Origin: Ferdinandcohnia sp036965045
Lineage (GTDB): Bacteria; Bacillota; Bacilli; Bacillales; Bacillaceae_L
Assembly (NCBI RefSeq): GCF_036965045.1
Contig: NZ_JBALOV010000017.1
Coordinates: 68,626-132,625 of the forward strand
Reading direction: 5' to 3'
DNA: 64,000 nt
Part shown: piece by piece, positions 16,510-26,136 of the stretch
Numbering within the stretch: the first letter of the stretch is position 1
How the letters are laid out: every line of letters starts with the position of its first letter
Program-made: the position numbers and the translations under genes
The notes under the pieces: model-generated
Database searches by the model: none
What the model saw: only the letters and a program-made list of their open reading frames with translations
Told to the model about the DNA's origin: nothing

Positions 16510-17520
16510 ATGAAAAAGAAAGTAACGATGCAAGATATTGCAGATAAATTAGGGATATCAAAAAACTCCGTGTCCCAAGCGTTAACCGGAAAAGGTGGAG
16601 TAAGTGCAGATACCAAAGATTTAGTAGAAAGAACGGCGGCTGAACTTGGATATGTATATAAAGGTAAGAAGACTCCAAAAGAAAATAGACAATTAACGAT
16701 CGGATTGATTGCGACGGAATTTGCCTTTTCCATGAAAAGCTTTTTCGGGGAGATTTTTTTATCAGTCGAGCAAAATGCGATTAAGAACGGTGTCAATTTG
16801 CTCATCCAATCCATATCAGACTCTGCGAAGAAAGATCTAATTCTGCCAAGTTTTATAAAAGAAAACAAAGTGGATGGAATTATCATTGTTTCACATATCA
16901 GTTTAGACTATATTAATAAGGTCATTTCGACTGGTATTCCGACTGTGCTAATTGATCATCATCATCCCTTGATTCCTGCCGATGCTATCTTGACCAATAA
17001 TCGATTTGGAGCCTATATGGCAACAAAGCATCTGCTTGATTTAGGGCATAGGGAAATCGCATTTGTCGGGAATATTGATTTTTCTCCCAGTTATTATGAA
17101 CGGATGGAAGGGTATTTATTGGCATTGAAGGAAGCGAATATGAATCCAAGTGATGAAGTAATGTTTCTTACGGCGAAAGAAGAAAGCGATGCCATTGATC
17201 ACTCTATCAAATCACTAAAACAAATTCCGAGCGCATGGCTCTGCGTAAATGATGGATTTGGTTTTATGGTTAGTTCGTCTCTCAAGAGTCTAGGGCTTAA
17301 AATACCAGATCAAGTCTCGGTTTGTAGTTTTGATAACGGTCAATTATCTCAACTATCAGATCCTCCGATCACAACCATGGCCATAAACTTAAAATTGTTT
17401 GGGTCTTACGCATTCAAACAATTATTATGGAGGATTGACCATCCAAACGAACCTGTCCAAGAAATCTTACTTCCAGCCAACCTCATAAAAAGAGGCTCCA
17501 CTGGTAGGGGAAAGGATTAG
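16510..17520 (+). CDS. LacI-family regulator of the beta-mannoside locus
   Basis: A 336-residue repressor with an N-terminal LacI helix-turn-helix (about residues 5-26, MQDIADKLGISKNSVSQAL) and a sugar-binding-type C-terminal domain. AGGAGG precedes the ATG. It is divergent from the importer operon and shares with it a roughly 350-base regulatory island that holds a perfect 14-base palindrome close to its own start and related TTGTAA/TTACAA repeats at the leftward promoter. It most likely represses both arms of the locus until a mannoside or mannose phosphate is present. Confidence 0.93.
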   Translation: MKKKVTMQDIADKLGISKNSVSQALTGKGGVSADTKDLVERTAAELGYVYKGKKTPKENRQLTIGLIATEFAFSMKSFFGEIFLSVEQNAIKNGVNLLIQSISDSAKKDLILPSFIKENKVDGIIIVSHISLDYINKVISTGIPTVLIDHHHPLIPADAILTNNRFGAYMATKHLLDLGHREIAFVGNIDFSPSYYERMEGYLLALKEANMNPSDEVMFLTAKEESDAIDHSIKSLKQIPSAWLCVNDGFGFMVSSSLKSLGLKIPDQVSVCSFDNGQLSQLSDPPITTMAINLKLFGSYAFKQLLWRIDHPNEPVQEILLPANLIKRGSTGRGKD

Positions 17521-17586
17521 GGTCCCTCGTTCAAAGATAGAAAGATGTATTAAATAGGAAAGTAATCGAAAGGGAAGTGACTTTTT

Positions 17587-18534
17587 ATGAAACAACCGAT
17601 TTTTTTAACACCACAATTTCAAGAACGAATCTGGGGCGGAACCAAGTTGCGTACAGAATTTGGATATCCAATTGAATCTGACTTAACAGGAGAGTGCTGG
17701 GCTGTATCCGCACATCCCAATGGGCAAAGTACTGTAAGCCAAGGTTTATATGAAGGAAAAACTCTAGGGGAACTATGGAAAGAACAGCGTGAACTATTCG
17801 GAAACATGGAGGGAGATGTATTTCCGCTTCTCACCAAAATACTGGATGCCAATAATGATTTATCCATTCAAGTCCATCCAAATGATGCATACGCGAACGA
17901 ACATGAAAATGGTGAACTCGGTAAAACAGAATGCTGGTATGTGATCGATTGTAAAGATGATGCAGAAATTATCTATGGTCATACAGCCCAAACAAAAGAA
18001 CAGTTTATTGAAATGATTGAGAATGGAGAATGGAATCAATTATTAAGTCGTGTAAAGGTGAAACCTGGTGACTTTTTTTATGTCCCAAGTGGAACGATTC
18101 ATGCTCTTTGTTCAGGAGTTCTCATCCTGGAAACACAGCAAAGCTCTGATACAACCTATCGTGTGTATGACTATGACAGAGTCGATCAAAATGGACTAAA
18201 GCGTGAATTGCATATTCAAAAATCAATTGATGTTTCGACCATTCCGCATGAAGATGCAACTGTAAAGCCTAGTGTTGAGAACATTCCGGGTGCTACAATT
18301 ACGACTTTTGTAAACGAACAGTACTTCTCCGTATACAAATGGGAAGTTGAGGGTTCTGCATCTTTCCAACAGGACAAAACATTCTTAATTTGCAGTGTAT
18401 TAAATGGGTCAGGGGGAATTGTCACAAATGAAGGTACTTATTTAATTGAAAAAGGCAACCACTTTATCCTGCCGGCTGGGCTAGGAAACTTCGAATTGAA
18501 AGGCAACCTAGAATTGATAGTTTCTCACCCTTAA
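17587..18534 (+). CDS. manA: Mannose-6-phosphate isomerase, class I
   Basis: A 315-residue zinc enzyme converting mannose-6-phosphate to fructose-6-phosphate in the cytoplasm. The zinc and active-site blocks are QVHPND (95-100), the glutamate in KTECWY (near 115) and YVPSGTIHALCSG (166-177, H172). The length matches the short Bacillus-type ManA. It follows the LacI gene and lies with GH130 and beta-mannosidase genes, so it should feed mannose into glycolysis. GH130 would release mannose-1-phosphate, which needs a phosphomannomutase not present here. A decayed copy of the 3' end of a manA gene lies at 19644. Confidence 0.95.
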   Translation: MKQPIFLTPQFQERIWGGTKLRTEFGYPIESDLTGECWAVSAHPNGQSTVSQGLYEGKTLGELWKEQRELFGNMEGDVFPLLTKILDANNDLSIQVHPNDAYANEHENGELGKTECWYVIDCKDDAEIIYGHTAQTKEQFIEMIENGEWNQLLSRVKVKPGDFFYVPSGTIHALCSGVLILETQQSSDTTYRVYDYDRVDQNGLKRELHIQKSIDVSTIPHEDATVKPSVENIPGATITTFVNEQYFSVYKWEVEGSASFQQDKTFLICSVLNGSGGIVTNEGTYLIEKGNHFILPAGLGNFELKGNLELIVSHP

Positions 18535-18664
18535 ATGGGACGGATGGACAAGGTTGGGGGTGTGACAGGTCAAATACCTGACTCCTGACCACAGCCCTTT
18601 GGCCTTAAGTTAATTTGGCGCTGATACTAGTATTATGGTGATTGGAAAATAAGGGGAGTATTAA

Positions 18665-19558
18665 ATGGTTATGATCAACACAGAAATAGTTAAAAGATTA
18701 ATAAATGAACAATTTCCTGAATGGTCACATTTAGAAATCAGACCAGTTAAAGTTAGTGGAAATGACAATAGAACATTTCACCTGGGCGACTATATGAGCG
18801 TAAGACTACCAAGTTCAGAACATTATGCACCTCAAGTAGAGAAAGAACAAAAATGGCTACCGAAATTAGCAAAGGGACTTACTTTACCAATATCTACTCC
18901 AATAGCAAAAGGTAATCCTAGTGCGGAATATCCATATCCTTGGTCTGTCTATAAGTGGATAGAAGGAGAGACCTTAACTCAAAAAAATATTAATGACAGC
19001 AGCCAAATTGCAAGAGATTTAGCGGCCTTTTTAATTGAGCTCCAATCAATTGATGCGAGTGATGGTCCTATTGCAGGAGCACATAATTTTTATAGAGGCG
19101 GAGACATTGCTGTGTACAATCAAGAGTCCAGAGATGCAATTAACCAAAATAAAGATAGATTGGACGCTCCATTATTAAATGAAATCTGGGAACGTGCATT
19201 AGATTCAAAGTGGAATTCAGATCCAGTATGGGTTCATGGTGATATAGCACCAGGCAATATTCTTGTTAAAAATGGCAATCTCTCCGCTATTATTGATTTC
19301 GGCATCTTGGGGGTTGGAGACCCTGCTTGTGATGCTGCTATGGCATGGACTTTTTTTGACGCTAAAAGTAGAAAGATTTTTAAACATACACTAGCGATGG
19401 ATGAAGAAACATGGAACAGAGCAAGAGGATGGGCATTATGGAAGGCTTTAATTACTTATAATGGGAGTAGACATTCAAATAAAGCAATCGCAAAAGAAGC
19501 ATATAATATTATTCGTATAATACAACTGGATTACCAATCAGATAGAAAAATTAAATAA
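18665..19558 (+). CDS. Aminoglycoside phosphotransferase (APH)-family kinase
   Basis: A 297-residue small-molecule kinase with an APH-type fold. It has the catalytic loop HGDIAPGNIL (191-200) and the metal-binding IDFG (210-213). Such proteins phosphorylate antibiotics, sugars, choline or other metabolites; sequence alone does not show that it gives drug resistance. GGGGAG lies before the ATG at 18665. It interrupts an otherwise pure sugar locus: upstream is an intact manA, and downstream is a decayed fragment of a second manA. This suggests it came in by rearrangement, although a sugar-kinase role in the locus is also possible. Confidence 0.85.
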   Translation: MVMINTEIVKRLINEQFPEWSHLEIRPVKVSGNDNRTFHLGDYMSVRLPSSEHYAPQVEKEQKWLPKLAKGLTLPISTPIAKGNPSAEYPYPWSVYKWIEGETLTQKNINDSSQIARDLAAFLIELQSIDASDGPIAGAHNFYRGGDIAVYNQESRDAINQNKDRLDAPLLNEIWERALDSKWNSDPVWVHGDIAPGNILVKNGNLSAIIDFGILGVGDPACDAAMAWTFFDAKSRKIFKHTLAMDEETWNRARGWALWKALITYNGSRHSNKAIAKEAYNIIRIIQLDYQSDRKIK

Positions 19559-19643
19559 CTGGAGGCCGCCTTAGACGGTTCTTTTGGTGCTTAAAGATGA
19601 CACATTTCTTTTTCAATTTTTATAACGATAGTACCATGACTGT

Positions 19644-19730
19644 TCATTTCTCATTTGCAGTGTATTAGATGGGAAAAGGCGGGCGGTGGTGATCAAAGGG
19701 GTGGGACGAGAGACCTTTCCCGCTGGATAG
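19644..19730 (+). pseudogene. Decayed 3' fragment of a second manA
   Basis: Translated in the frame starting at 19644 the sequence reads SFLICSVLDGK, almost the same as TFLICSVLNGS in the C-terminal part of the intact ManA upstream. After a gap of about 12 residues it continues with VVIKG and ends in FPAG before a stop, matching the intact LIEKG...LPAG. The DNA also matches at TTTGCAGTGTATTA. No start or upstream coding part remains. It lies just before the ribosome-binding site of the second GH130 gene. Confidence 0.75.
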
Positions 19731-19749
19731 AAAAGGAGGAGATCTTTAA

Positions 19750-20820
19750 ATGACAACAGTGATTGATATAAAGAGAAGTGTAAAAAATCCTCTCATTACA
19801 CCTCAAGATGTAAAACCATCACGCCCAGATTTTACAGTTGAATGCGTCTTCAATGCGGGCGTGACACGTTATCAAGAAGAAGTTATTTTACTGATGCGTG
19901 TTGCGGAACGTCCTGTTCAAACAAACCCAGATGTATTGACTGTTCCTGTATTAAGGGAAAATGGGGATGATTTTTACGTAGATGTTATGGATATTGATCG
20001 AAACAATCCGTCGTATGACTTTTCTGATCCTCGAAAGGTGAAACAAATCGACATTGATACGTATGTTTATTTAACTTCGATGTCTCATTTACGTATTGCT
20101 CGCAGTAAGAATGGTGTGGACTTTGTAGTTGAGGACGAGCCATTTATTTTCCCAAGCAATCGTTACGAAGCATTTGGTACTGAGGACCCACGTATTACCT
20201 TCATCGATGACTACTACTATATTAATTATACAGCGGTTTCCGATAAAGGAATTACAACCGCGTTAGCGAGAACAAAGGATTTTAAATCAGTTGAGAGACG
20301 AGGCATTATTTTTACGACTGAAAATCGCGATGTTACTATTTTTCCTGAAAAAATAAACGGGAACTATTTTGCCTTACATCGTCCGGTTCCAAAGCAAATT
20401 GGCCGTGGCGAAATGTGGACGGCTACTTCACCGAACTTGACTCATTGGGGAGAGCATACGTTTCTAATGGGAGTGGAAGAAGGCTGGGAGTCGCAAAAAA
20501 TTGGCGGTGGGGCTGTACCATTTAAGACGGAAAAGGGATGGATGGAAATCTATCACGGCGCAGACCGCAACAATCGTTACACACTGGGAGCTGTACTTCT
20601 TGATTTGGAGGATCCGAACAAGATTATAGCAAAAACAAAGGAACCAATCCTTGTACCTGAAGCAGCATATGAAGTTGAAGGATTCTTTGGAAACGTTGTC
20701 TTCACGTGTGGTGTGTTATTTGAAAATCAGGTCGTCAAAATTTATTATGGCGGTGCTGATAATGTGATGGCACTAGCTGAAGTTCATATTGATGAAATCT
20801 ACCGGGCTTTAAGTCTCTAA
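19750..20820 (+). CDS. GH130 mannoside phosphorylase, second copy
   Basis: A 356-residue paralogue of the GH130 at 8453, with the same blocks in order: FNAGV, RVAERP, YDFSDPR, FGTEDPR near residue 140 and EVEGFFGNVVF. It differs in the loop after RVAERP and near the middle, so chain-length preference may differ. It is cytoplasmic. A clear AAGGAGGAG site precedes the ATG. It heads a run with GH2 beta-mannosidase, a zinc dehydrogenase and a ROK kinase. In Thermoanaerobacter two adjacent GH130 enzymes split beta-1,2-oligomannan and beta-1,2-mannobiose work; a similar division is plausible here but unproven. Confidence 0.9.
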   Translation: MTTVIDIKRSVKNPLITPQDVKPSRPDFTVECVFNAGVTRYQEEVILLMRVAERPVQTNPDVLTVPVLRENGDDFYVDVMDIDRNNPSYDFSDPRKVKQIDIDTYVYLTSMSHLRIARSKNGVDFVVEDEPFIFPSNRYEAFGTEDPRITFIDDYYYINYTAVSDKGITTALARTKDFKSVERRGIIFTTENRDVTIFPEKINGNYFALHRPVPKQIGRGEMWTATSPNLTHWGEHTFLMGVEEGWESQKIGGGAVPFKTEKGWMEIYHGADRNNRYTLGAVLLDLEDPNKIIAKTKEPILVPEAAYEVEGFFGNVVFTCGVLFENQVVKIYYGGADNVMALAEVHIDEIYRALSL

Positions 20821-20863
20821 ATCTAGCACGAATAAAAAAATGAAGTGAGAAGGATGACAACCA

Positions 20864-23371
20864 ATGAAACTAACACAAAACTGGAAAATTCAGCATTTTG
20901 AACGGGGACAAGAAGGAGATTTAGTCATCGCCTCGCCAGATTATATCGACCATTTTTGGATGACTGCGAATGTACCTGGTGATGTTCACTCCACGTTAAT
21001 TCAGAAGGGGTTAATCGATAACCCGTTCTTCGGACATCATGATTTAAAATCAAAATGGGTTTCTGAGAAGGTTTGGTGGTACCGATCAGAATTTCAATAT
21101 GATAAGAAAAACCTTCAACCGGATGAGCGTCTGGAGTTAATTTTTGAAGGGCTCGATACGTACGCAACGATTTATTTAAATGGATGCGAAATTGCCTCCA
21201 CTGAAAATATGTTTATTCCTCATGTGTTTGATGTGACAAGAGAAGTTGTGGATGGAAAAAACATTATTGCCGTTAAATTTGATGTGGTGGCAGATGTCCT
21301 AAAAGAAAAGGAAAAGAACTACTGGGCCGGCTACGGGAAAGATCGGATTTGGGCACGTAAGGCTCAGTATCATTTTGGCTGGGACTGGGGGCCACAAATT
21401 GTAACGGCAGGTATTTGGAAGGATGTTCGACTCGAAAAACGAAAAATTGCCAAGATTGATAGTGTGTTTGCAAGAACAGTAGAAATTGCAAATGACAAAG
21501 CGGTTGTCGAAATTGATGTTGATACAAAGACATATGCACGAAAATCTCCTTTATCTGTACACGTGGAGTTCCATGATGGTGAGACCGCAATCATCAAAAC
21601 CGCTCGGGTTCAGAAAAACCATGTGAAATTTATGATAGAGCTTGAAAATCCAAAGCTATGGTGGACACATGATTTAGGAACGCCTCATCTTTATACACTT
21701 GAGGTGGAACTCGTGTGTGAAGGCGAAGTTATAGATACGGAGTCAACAGATGTGGGTGTTCGTACAATTGAGGTTATGCAAAAAGATGGTGAAGGCAATA
21801 ACCGTTTTACATTTGTCTTAAATGGTGTTGAACTGTTTGCGAAGGGTGCGAACTGGATTCCAATTGATAACTTCATAGGAGCTACACCAGATTCTCGATA
21901 CAGCCAGCTCTTAACCCAAGCCAAAGAGGCGCATATGAACATGATTCGTGTCTGGGGCGGCGGAATTTATGAAAGAGATATTTTCTATCAGGAATGTAAC
22001 CGTCTAGGTATGCTAGTCTGGCAGGATTTCATGTTTGCTTGTGCTCTTTATCCAGACTACAACTATAACTATATGCAAAATGTACGAATTGAAATAGAGT
22101 CAGCTATTAAGATGCTGCGTAACCACCCATCAATTGCAATATGGTGTGGAAACAATGAAAATGACTGGCTTTACGAAGTGGAATATACAGCAGGAAACAT
22201 CGATACACCATTTTATGGAGAAAAAATCTACCATGAACTGATCCCTGAATTATTAGAGGAATTGGATAATAGTCGTCTGTATTGGCCAAGTTCCCCATTT
22301 GGCGGCAATGACCATGACTCACAAGAAGTAGGCGATCGTCACAACTGGCAGGTATGGCATGGCAATGTCGAGCCTCGAAAATTTGGCGAGAACTTAGGCC
22401 AGGATTATAGTGTTGAAGGTGTATCTTTTAAAAACTACAAAAAGGATTACACCCGTTTTAGCAGTGAGTTTGGTATGCATGCCTCAGCTAATCGATTTAC
22501 ATTAGAGGATAATCTTCCGGAAGGCACCTTCTATTGGGGAAGTGATGAAATGTCTTATCGAAACAAGGACTATCACCACCAAAAAGGGATTATGCTCATG
22601 GAAGGCTACACGGGGATTCCAACAAATATTGAGGAATACATGAATTTTTCCATGCTTACTCAGGCAGAAGGATTGAAGTGTGGAATTGAGCATTATCGTC
22701 GCAATAAGCCATTCACAAGCGGGTCTTTAATCTGGCAGCTAAATGATTGCTGGCCTGGCACAAGCTGGTCGATGATTGATTATTATCAGCTTCCTAAAGC
22801 ATCCTATTTTTATGCGAAGAAATTCTTCCATCCACTTTTATTAACGATTGACCATGATGCAGGAAGCGATCTTCATATTTGGGTCATCAATGATTTGCTA
22901 GAGACGTATACAGATGTCCTCGAATTAACGGTAGAGAGCTTTAGTGGAGAAAAGTTATTTACAACCACTATTCCAGTTGAGGTTAAGGAAAATGCTTCCG
23001 CTAAAATAACTCGTTTTACAGAAGAAGAGCTGCTCAAGGGTTACCCTGCGAATGAGGTCGTAGTCCGTCTAACCTCTATGGAAGGTAAGGCGCAACAAAA
23101 TGTGTACTATTTAAGAGACCATAAAGATTTGGCACTTCCTCAAGCTCATCTTCAGGTCGCGGTTGATGAAGACAATCAGACTGTTACGGTCAGTACTGAC
23201 AATCATGCAAGAATGGTAAAACTAGAGATTCCTTCAAAGAAGATTCATTTTAGTGATAATTTCTTTGACCTCTTACCGAATGAAACCAAGACGATTGAAA
23301 TTGGCCATCTTGAAGGTGAAAAAGTAGATTTAGGTCGTTTGCGTGTTTCGGCCATCAATTCGGAACAATAA
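20864..23371 (+). CDS. GH2 beta-mannosidase
   Basis: An 835-residue cytoplasmic exo-beta-mannosidase of family GH2. It has an N-terminal jelly-roll domain, an Ig-like domain, and a TIM barrel with WCGNNEND near residues 427-434 (acid/base glutamate) and SSEFGMHA near 533-540 (nucleophile). FGWDWGPQ in the N-terminal domain is typical of beta-mannosidases rather than beta-galactosidases. It should remove terminal beta-linked mannose from oligosaccharides or from Man-GlcNAc units. It lies 43 bases after GH130 and just before a dehydrogenase gene, within one operon. Confidence 0.92.
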   Translation: MKLTQNWKIQHFERGQEGDLVIASPDYIDHFWMTANVPGDVHSTLIQKGLIDNPFFGHHDLKSKWVSEKVWWYRSEFQYDKKNLQPDERLELIFEGLDTYATIYLNGCEIASTENMFIPHVFDVTREVVDGKNIIAVKFDVVADVLKEKEKNYWAGYGKDRIWARKAQYHFGWDWGPQIVTAGIWKDVRLEKRKIAKIDSVFARTVEIANDKAVVEIDVDTKTYARKSPLSVHVEFHDGETAIIKTARVQKNHVKFMIELENPKLWWTHDLGTPHLYTLEVELVCEGEVIDTESTDVGVRTIEVMQKDGEGNNRFTFVLNGVELFAKGANWIPIDNFIGATPDSRYSQLLTQAKEAHMNMIRVWGGGIYERDIFYQECNRLGMLVWQDFMFACALYPDYNYNYMQNVRIEIESAIKMLRNHPSIAIWCGNNENDWLYEVEYTAGNIDTPFYGEKIYHELIPELLEELDNSRLYWPSSPFGGNDHDSQEVGDRHNWQVWHGNVEPRKFGENLGQDYSVEGVSFKNYKKDYTRFSSEFGMHASANRFTLEDNLPEGTFYWGSDEMSYRNKDYHHQKGIMLMEGYTGIPTNIEEYMNFSMLTQAEGLKCGIEHYRRNKPFTSGSLIWQLNDCWPGTSWSMIDYYQLPKASYFYAKKFFHPLLLTIDHDAGSDLHIWVINDLLETYTDVLELTVESFSGEKLFTTTIPVEVKENASAKITRFTEEELLKGYPANEVVVRLTSMEGKAQQNVYYLRDHKDLALPQAHLQVAVDEDNQTVTVSTDNHARMVKLEIPSKKIHFSDNFFDLLPNETKTIEIGHLEGEKVDLGRLRVSAINSEQ

Positions 23372-23384
23372 GGTGGAGAAAAGA

Positions 23385-24383
23385 ATGAAAGCAGCTGTAT
23401 TAATTGATAAAATGAAAATGGAAATACAAGAACTTCCCGTTCCGGCACCAGCAGATCATGAAGTCATTGTAAAAGTGAAAGCATGTGGAATTTGCGGAAC
23501 AGACCAGCATATTTATCATGGGCAACCTGGTTCTGCCGAGGTCCAGTATCCGATTGTATTAGGACATGAGTTGGCCGGGGAGGTTGTTAAAGTTGGTGCG
23601 AAGGTTACGTCGCTAACGAAGGGTGACCGCGTATCGATTGATCCTAATATGTATTGCGGGGAATGCGAATTCTGCCGAGGCGGACGTCCTCACCTATGTG
23701 ACGATTTACAAGCCGTTGGCGTCACAAGAAACGGAGGCATGGGAGAATACTGTGCCGTTCCATCCCCTAATTGCTATTTACTCCCAGACAAGCTATCTTA
23801 TGAAGAGGGAGCGATGATCGAGCCACTTGGTTGTGTGTTACACGGTGTAAGTCAACTGAAGTTCTGGCCAGGCGCATCTGTTCTAATTATCGGTGGTGGA
23901 TACATTGGCCTGATGATGCTGCAAATGGCAAAAATATACGGAACAAAAGTGACAATTAGTGAACCTGACCAGAAAAAACACGAGGTTGCAAGTGAATTAG
24001 GAGCCGATCAAACGGTGACTCCGGCTGAACTTGAAAACTTGAGCAGTGGATTTGATCTAGTCATTGAGTGTGTCGGCCGAAAAGATAGCATGACCCAGGC
24101 CGTACAAATGGCACGAAAAGGCGGTTCGGTCTTACTATTTGGCGTATCAGCACCAGATACAAATATAGAAGTAAACCCGTATGAGATTTTTTCAAAAGAA
24201 TTAACGATTAAAGGATCATTCATCAATCCCCACACACATGAACAAGCGATTGCCTTAGTTGAACAAGGAAAAGTCCAAATCAAACCATTGCTGAGCCATC
24301 GTTTTACAATGGATGAGCTACCAGTGATCATGAAGGAGTATCCAAGACTAAAGGTAGTTAAAGGAATTGTTGTTGGGGAATAG
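23385..24383 (+). CDS. Zinc-dependent medium-chain alcohol/polyol dehydrogenase
   Basis: A 333-residue MDR-family enzyme. Counting from the ATG at 23385 (GGTGGAG before it), the catalytic-zinc ligands lie in ACGICGTD (near 33-40) and GHE (60-62). The structural-zinc cysteines are at about 91, 94, 97 and 105, and GGGYIG (170-175) binds the nucleotide. Members oxidise sorbitol, threonine, butanediol or sugar alcohols. Its position between beta-mannosidase and fructokinase suggests a polyol-to-ketose step such as sorbitol or mannitol to fructose, but this is only context. Confidence 0.9.
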   Translation: MKAAVLIDKMKMEIQELPVPAPADHEVIVKVKACGICGTDQHIYHGQPGSAEVQYPIVLGHELAGEVVKVGAKVTSLTKGDRVSIDPNMYCGECEFCRGGRPHLCDDLQAVGVTRNGGMGEYCAVPSPNCYLLPDKLSYEEGAMIEPLGCVLHGVSQLKFWPGASVLIIGGGYIGLMMLQMAKIYGTKVTISEPDQKKHEVASELGADQTVTPAELENLSSGFDLVIECVGRKDSMTQAVQMARKGGSVLLFGVSAPDTNIEVNPYEIFSKELTIKGSFINPHTHEQAIALVEQGKVQIKPLLSHRFTMDELPVIMKEYPRLKVVKGIVVGE

Positions 24384-24451
24384 TGGGACGTAGGCAAAGG
24401 TTACAGTCCTGTGCATCGTCATCATTATAATAAGAAGGGAGAGTTTGACTT

Positions 24452-25324
24452 ATGAAAATAGGTGGAATAGAAGCAGGCGGAACAAAATTTGTCTGTGGAG
24501 TAGGGAATGAACATGGAGAGATTTACGAAAGGGTCACTTTTCCAACTACATCTCCAGAAGAAACGATGGAGAAGGTCTTCTCATTTTTTCAAGATAAAGA
24601 GGTTGAGGCAATCGGTGTCGGCTCGTTTGGCCCCATTGATGTAGATATCGAAAGTGAAACATACGGATATATTACTGAAACTCCAAAGGTGAAGTGGAAA
24701 AATTTTAATATTGTGGGTGAACTGAAGAACTGTTTTAATGTACCGGTAGGGTTTCATACGGATGTAACGGCAGCTGCATTGGCTGAATCTACTTGGGGTG
24801 CAGCAAAGGGTTTGGACAACTGTCTGTATATGACTGTTGGAACAGGAATTGGCGTTGGTGCGGTCATAAACGGTAAGCCATTCCAAGGCTTAACCCATCC
24901 TGAAATGGGGCATATCTTGGTGAAACGTCACCCGAATGATTCGTTCGAAGGGATCTGTCCTTATCATGGAGACTGCCTTGAGGGGCTAGCAGCGGGGCCA
25001 GCCCTTGAAAAAAGATGGAACAAAAAAGGACAAGAACTAACAGACCAGCCTGAAGTGTGGGAAATCGAGTCCTATTATCTAGCTCAAGCTCTCATGAATT
25101 ACATTCTTGTTTTATCACCTAAAAGGATCGTTGTTGGTGGAGGTGTGATGAAGCAGGAACACTTGCTGCCACTCATTCGTAAACAGGTGTTGGAATTGTT
25201 AAACGGCTATGTCGCTGTTCCGGAATTAACACCGGAAAATATCGATCGTTACATCGTTTTGCCAGGGCTTGGCGACAATGCAGGTTTAGCAGGGTCTATT
25301 GCGCTCGGGGTGAATGGAAAATAA
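24452..25324 (+). CDS. ROK-family fructokinase (GmuE-like)
   Basis: A 290-residue sugar kinase. The N-terminal ATP-binding block is GGIEAGGTKF, and the ROK zinc-binding block is CPYHGDCLEG near residues 169-178, the pattern of Bacillus fructokinases. GGGVM near 230 is the second phosphate-binding loop. In Bacillus subtilis a close relative, GmuE, lies in the glucomannan operon, and this gene also ends a mannan-type operon. It would phosphorylate fructose or mannose at C6, giving substrate for ManA. A strong hairpin follows the gene. Confidence 0.9.
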   Translation: MKIGGIEAGGTKFVCGVGNEHGEIYERVTFPTTSPEETMEKVFSFFQDKEVEAIGVGSFGPIDVDIESETYGYITETPKVKWKNFNIVGELKNCFNVPVGFHTDVTAAALAESTWGAAKGLDNCLYMTVGTGIGVGAVINGKPFQGLTHPEMGHILVKRHPNDSFEGICPYHGDCLEGLAAGPALEKRWNKKGQELTDQPEVWEIESYYLAQALMNYILVLSPKRIVVGGGVMKQEHLLPLIRKQVLELLNGYVAVPELTPENIDRYIVLPGLGDNAGLAGSIALGVNGK

Positions 25325-25357
25325 AGATTGGATAGGTGTCTGAATAGGCGATGAGTT

Positions 25358-25396
25358 AAACCCAAGAATGGTGTTAGATGGATCATTCTTGGGTTT
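25358..25396 (+). terminator. Hairpin at end of beta-mannoside operon
   Basis: Perfect 13-base arms AAACCCAAGAATG (25358-25370) and CATTCTTGGGTTT (25384-25396) around a 13-base loop. There is no long T-run after it, so it may end or protect the transcript. Confidence 0.65.
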
Positions 25397-25445
25397 GAAG
25401 ATTGTACAAAACTAGGGGTTTTGGGAATCTCTTTTTATGCTTTTA

Positions 25446-26040
25446 CATAAAATGCAGTGTGTATTCGGACTGCTTTCCGAAAATAGGGGTACCATCAGTC
25501 CAAATGAGTCTCACATTTTGACTCCTTCACCCTCAAATTCTCTTAACCTGTCCAAATGCAGAGTGTATTCGGACAGATTTCCGAAAGTAAGGGTACAATC
25601 AGTCCAAAAGAAGCTTACATTCTGACTCACTCACTCTAAAATTCTCTTAACTTGTCAGAATGAAGCGTGTATTTGGACAGATATCTGAAAATAAGGGTGC
25701 CATGAGTCCAAATGGTCTCACATTCTGACTTACTTACTCTAAAATTCTTTCAATTTGTCCAAAAGAAGCGTGTATTCGGACAGATTTCCGAAAGTAAGGG
25801 TGCAATTAGTCCAAAAGAAGCTTACATTCTGACTCACTCACTCTAAAATTCTTTTAATCTGTCCAAATGCAGCACGTATTCGGACAGATATCCGATATGA
25901 AGGGCGCCATCAGTCCAAATGAGTCCCCCATTCTGACCCAATGACTCTTAAATTCTCTTAATCTGTCCAAATACAGCACGTATTCGGACAGATATCCGAT
26001 ATGAAGGGTCCTATCTGTCCAAATGAAGCAGGATCGATTG
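25446..26040. repeat. Six imperfect tandem copies of a 104-bp unit
   Basis: The anchor GTATTCGGAC (one copy has GTATTTGGAC) recurs at 25461, 25565, 25669, 25772, 25876 and 25980, a spacing of 103-104 bases. Most units contain the inverted repeat TTCGGA-N6-TCCGAA, TCCAAA boxes, and TCACTCTAAAATTCTCTTAA-like spacer sequence. The copies have diverged and frames are broken, so no protein is encoded. This fills the non-coding stretch between the ROK kinase and the P-loop gene. Confidence 0.9.
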
Positions 26041-26136
26041 AATTCGGCCTGAAAAATATAAGTGACTCTCCATTAATAATGGGGAGTTTTTTCGAAGGAA
26101 TGTAGGGAAAGACTGACCCAGGAAGGATGCATAACA

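Noticed and set aside
18550..18600. Terminator after manA
   Set aside because: CAGGT/ACCTG arms are only five bases long, with no T-run; it looks more like a short palindromic intergenic element.
18665..19558. Confirmed antibiotic-resistance gene
   Set aside because: Only the general APH-fold motifs are visible; many such kinases act on sugars or other metabolites, so a resistance call is not supported.
24008..24397. 129-codon minus-strand ORF
   Set aside because: Antisense to the zinc dehydrogenase gene; composition is that of a reverse-frame shadow.
25437..25625. Small ORF in the 104-bp repeat array
   Set aside because: It spans only part of two repeat units and is not kept in the other copies, so it is not a gene.
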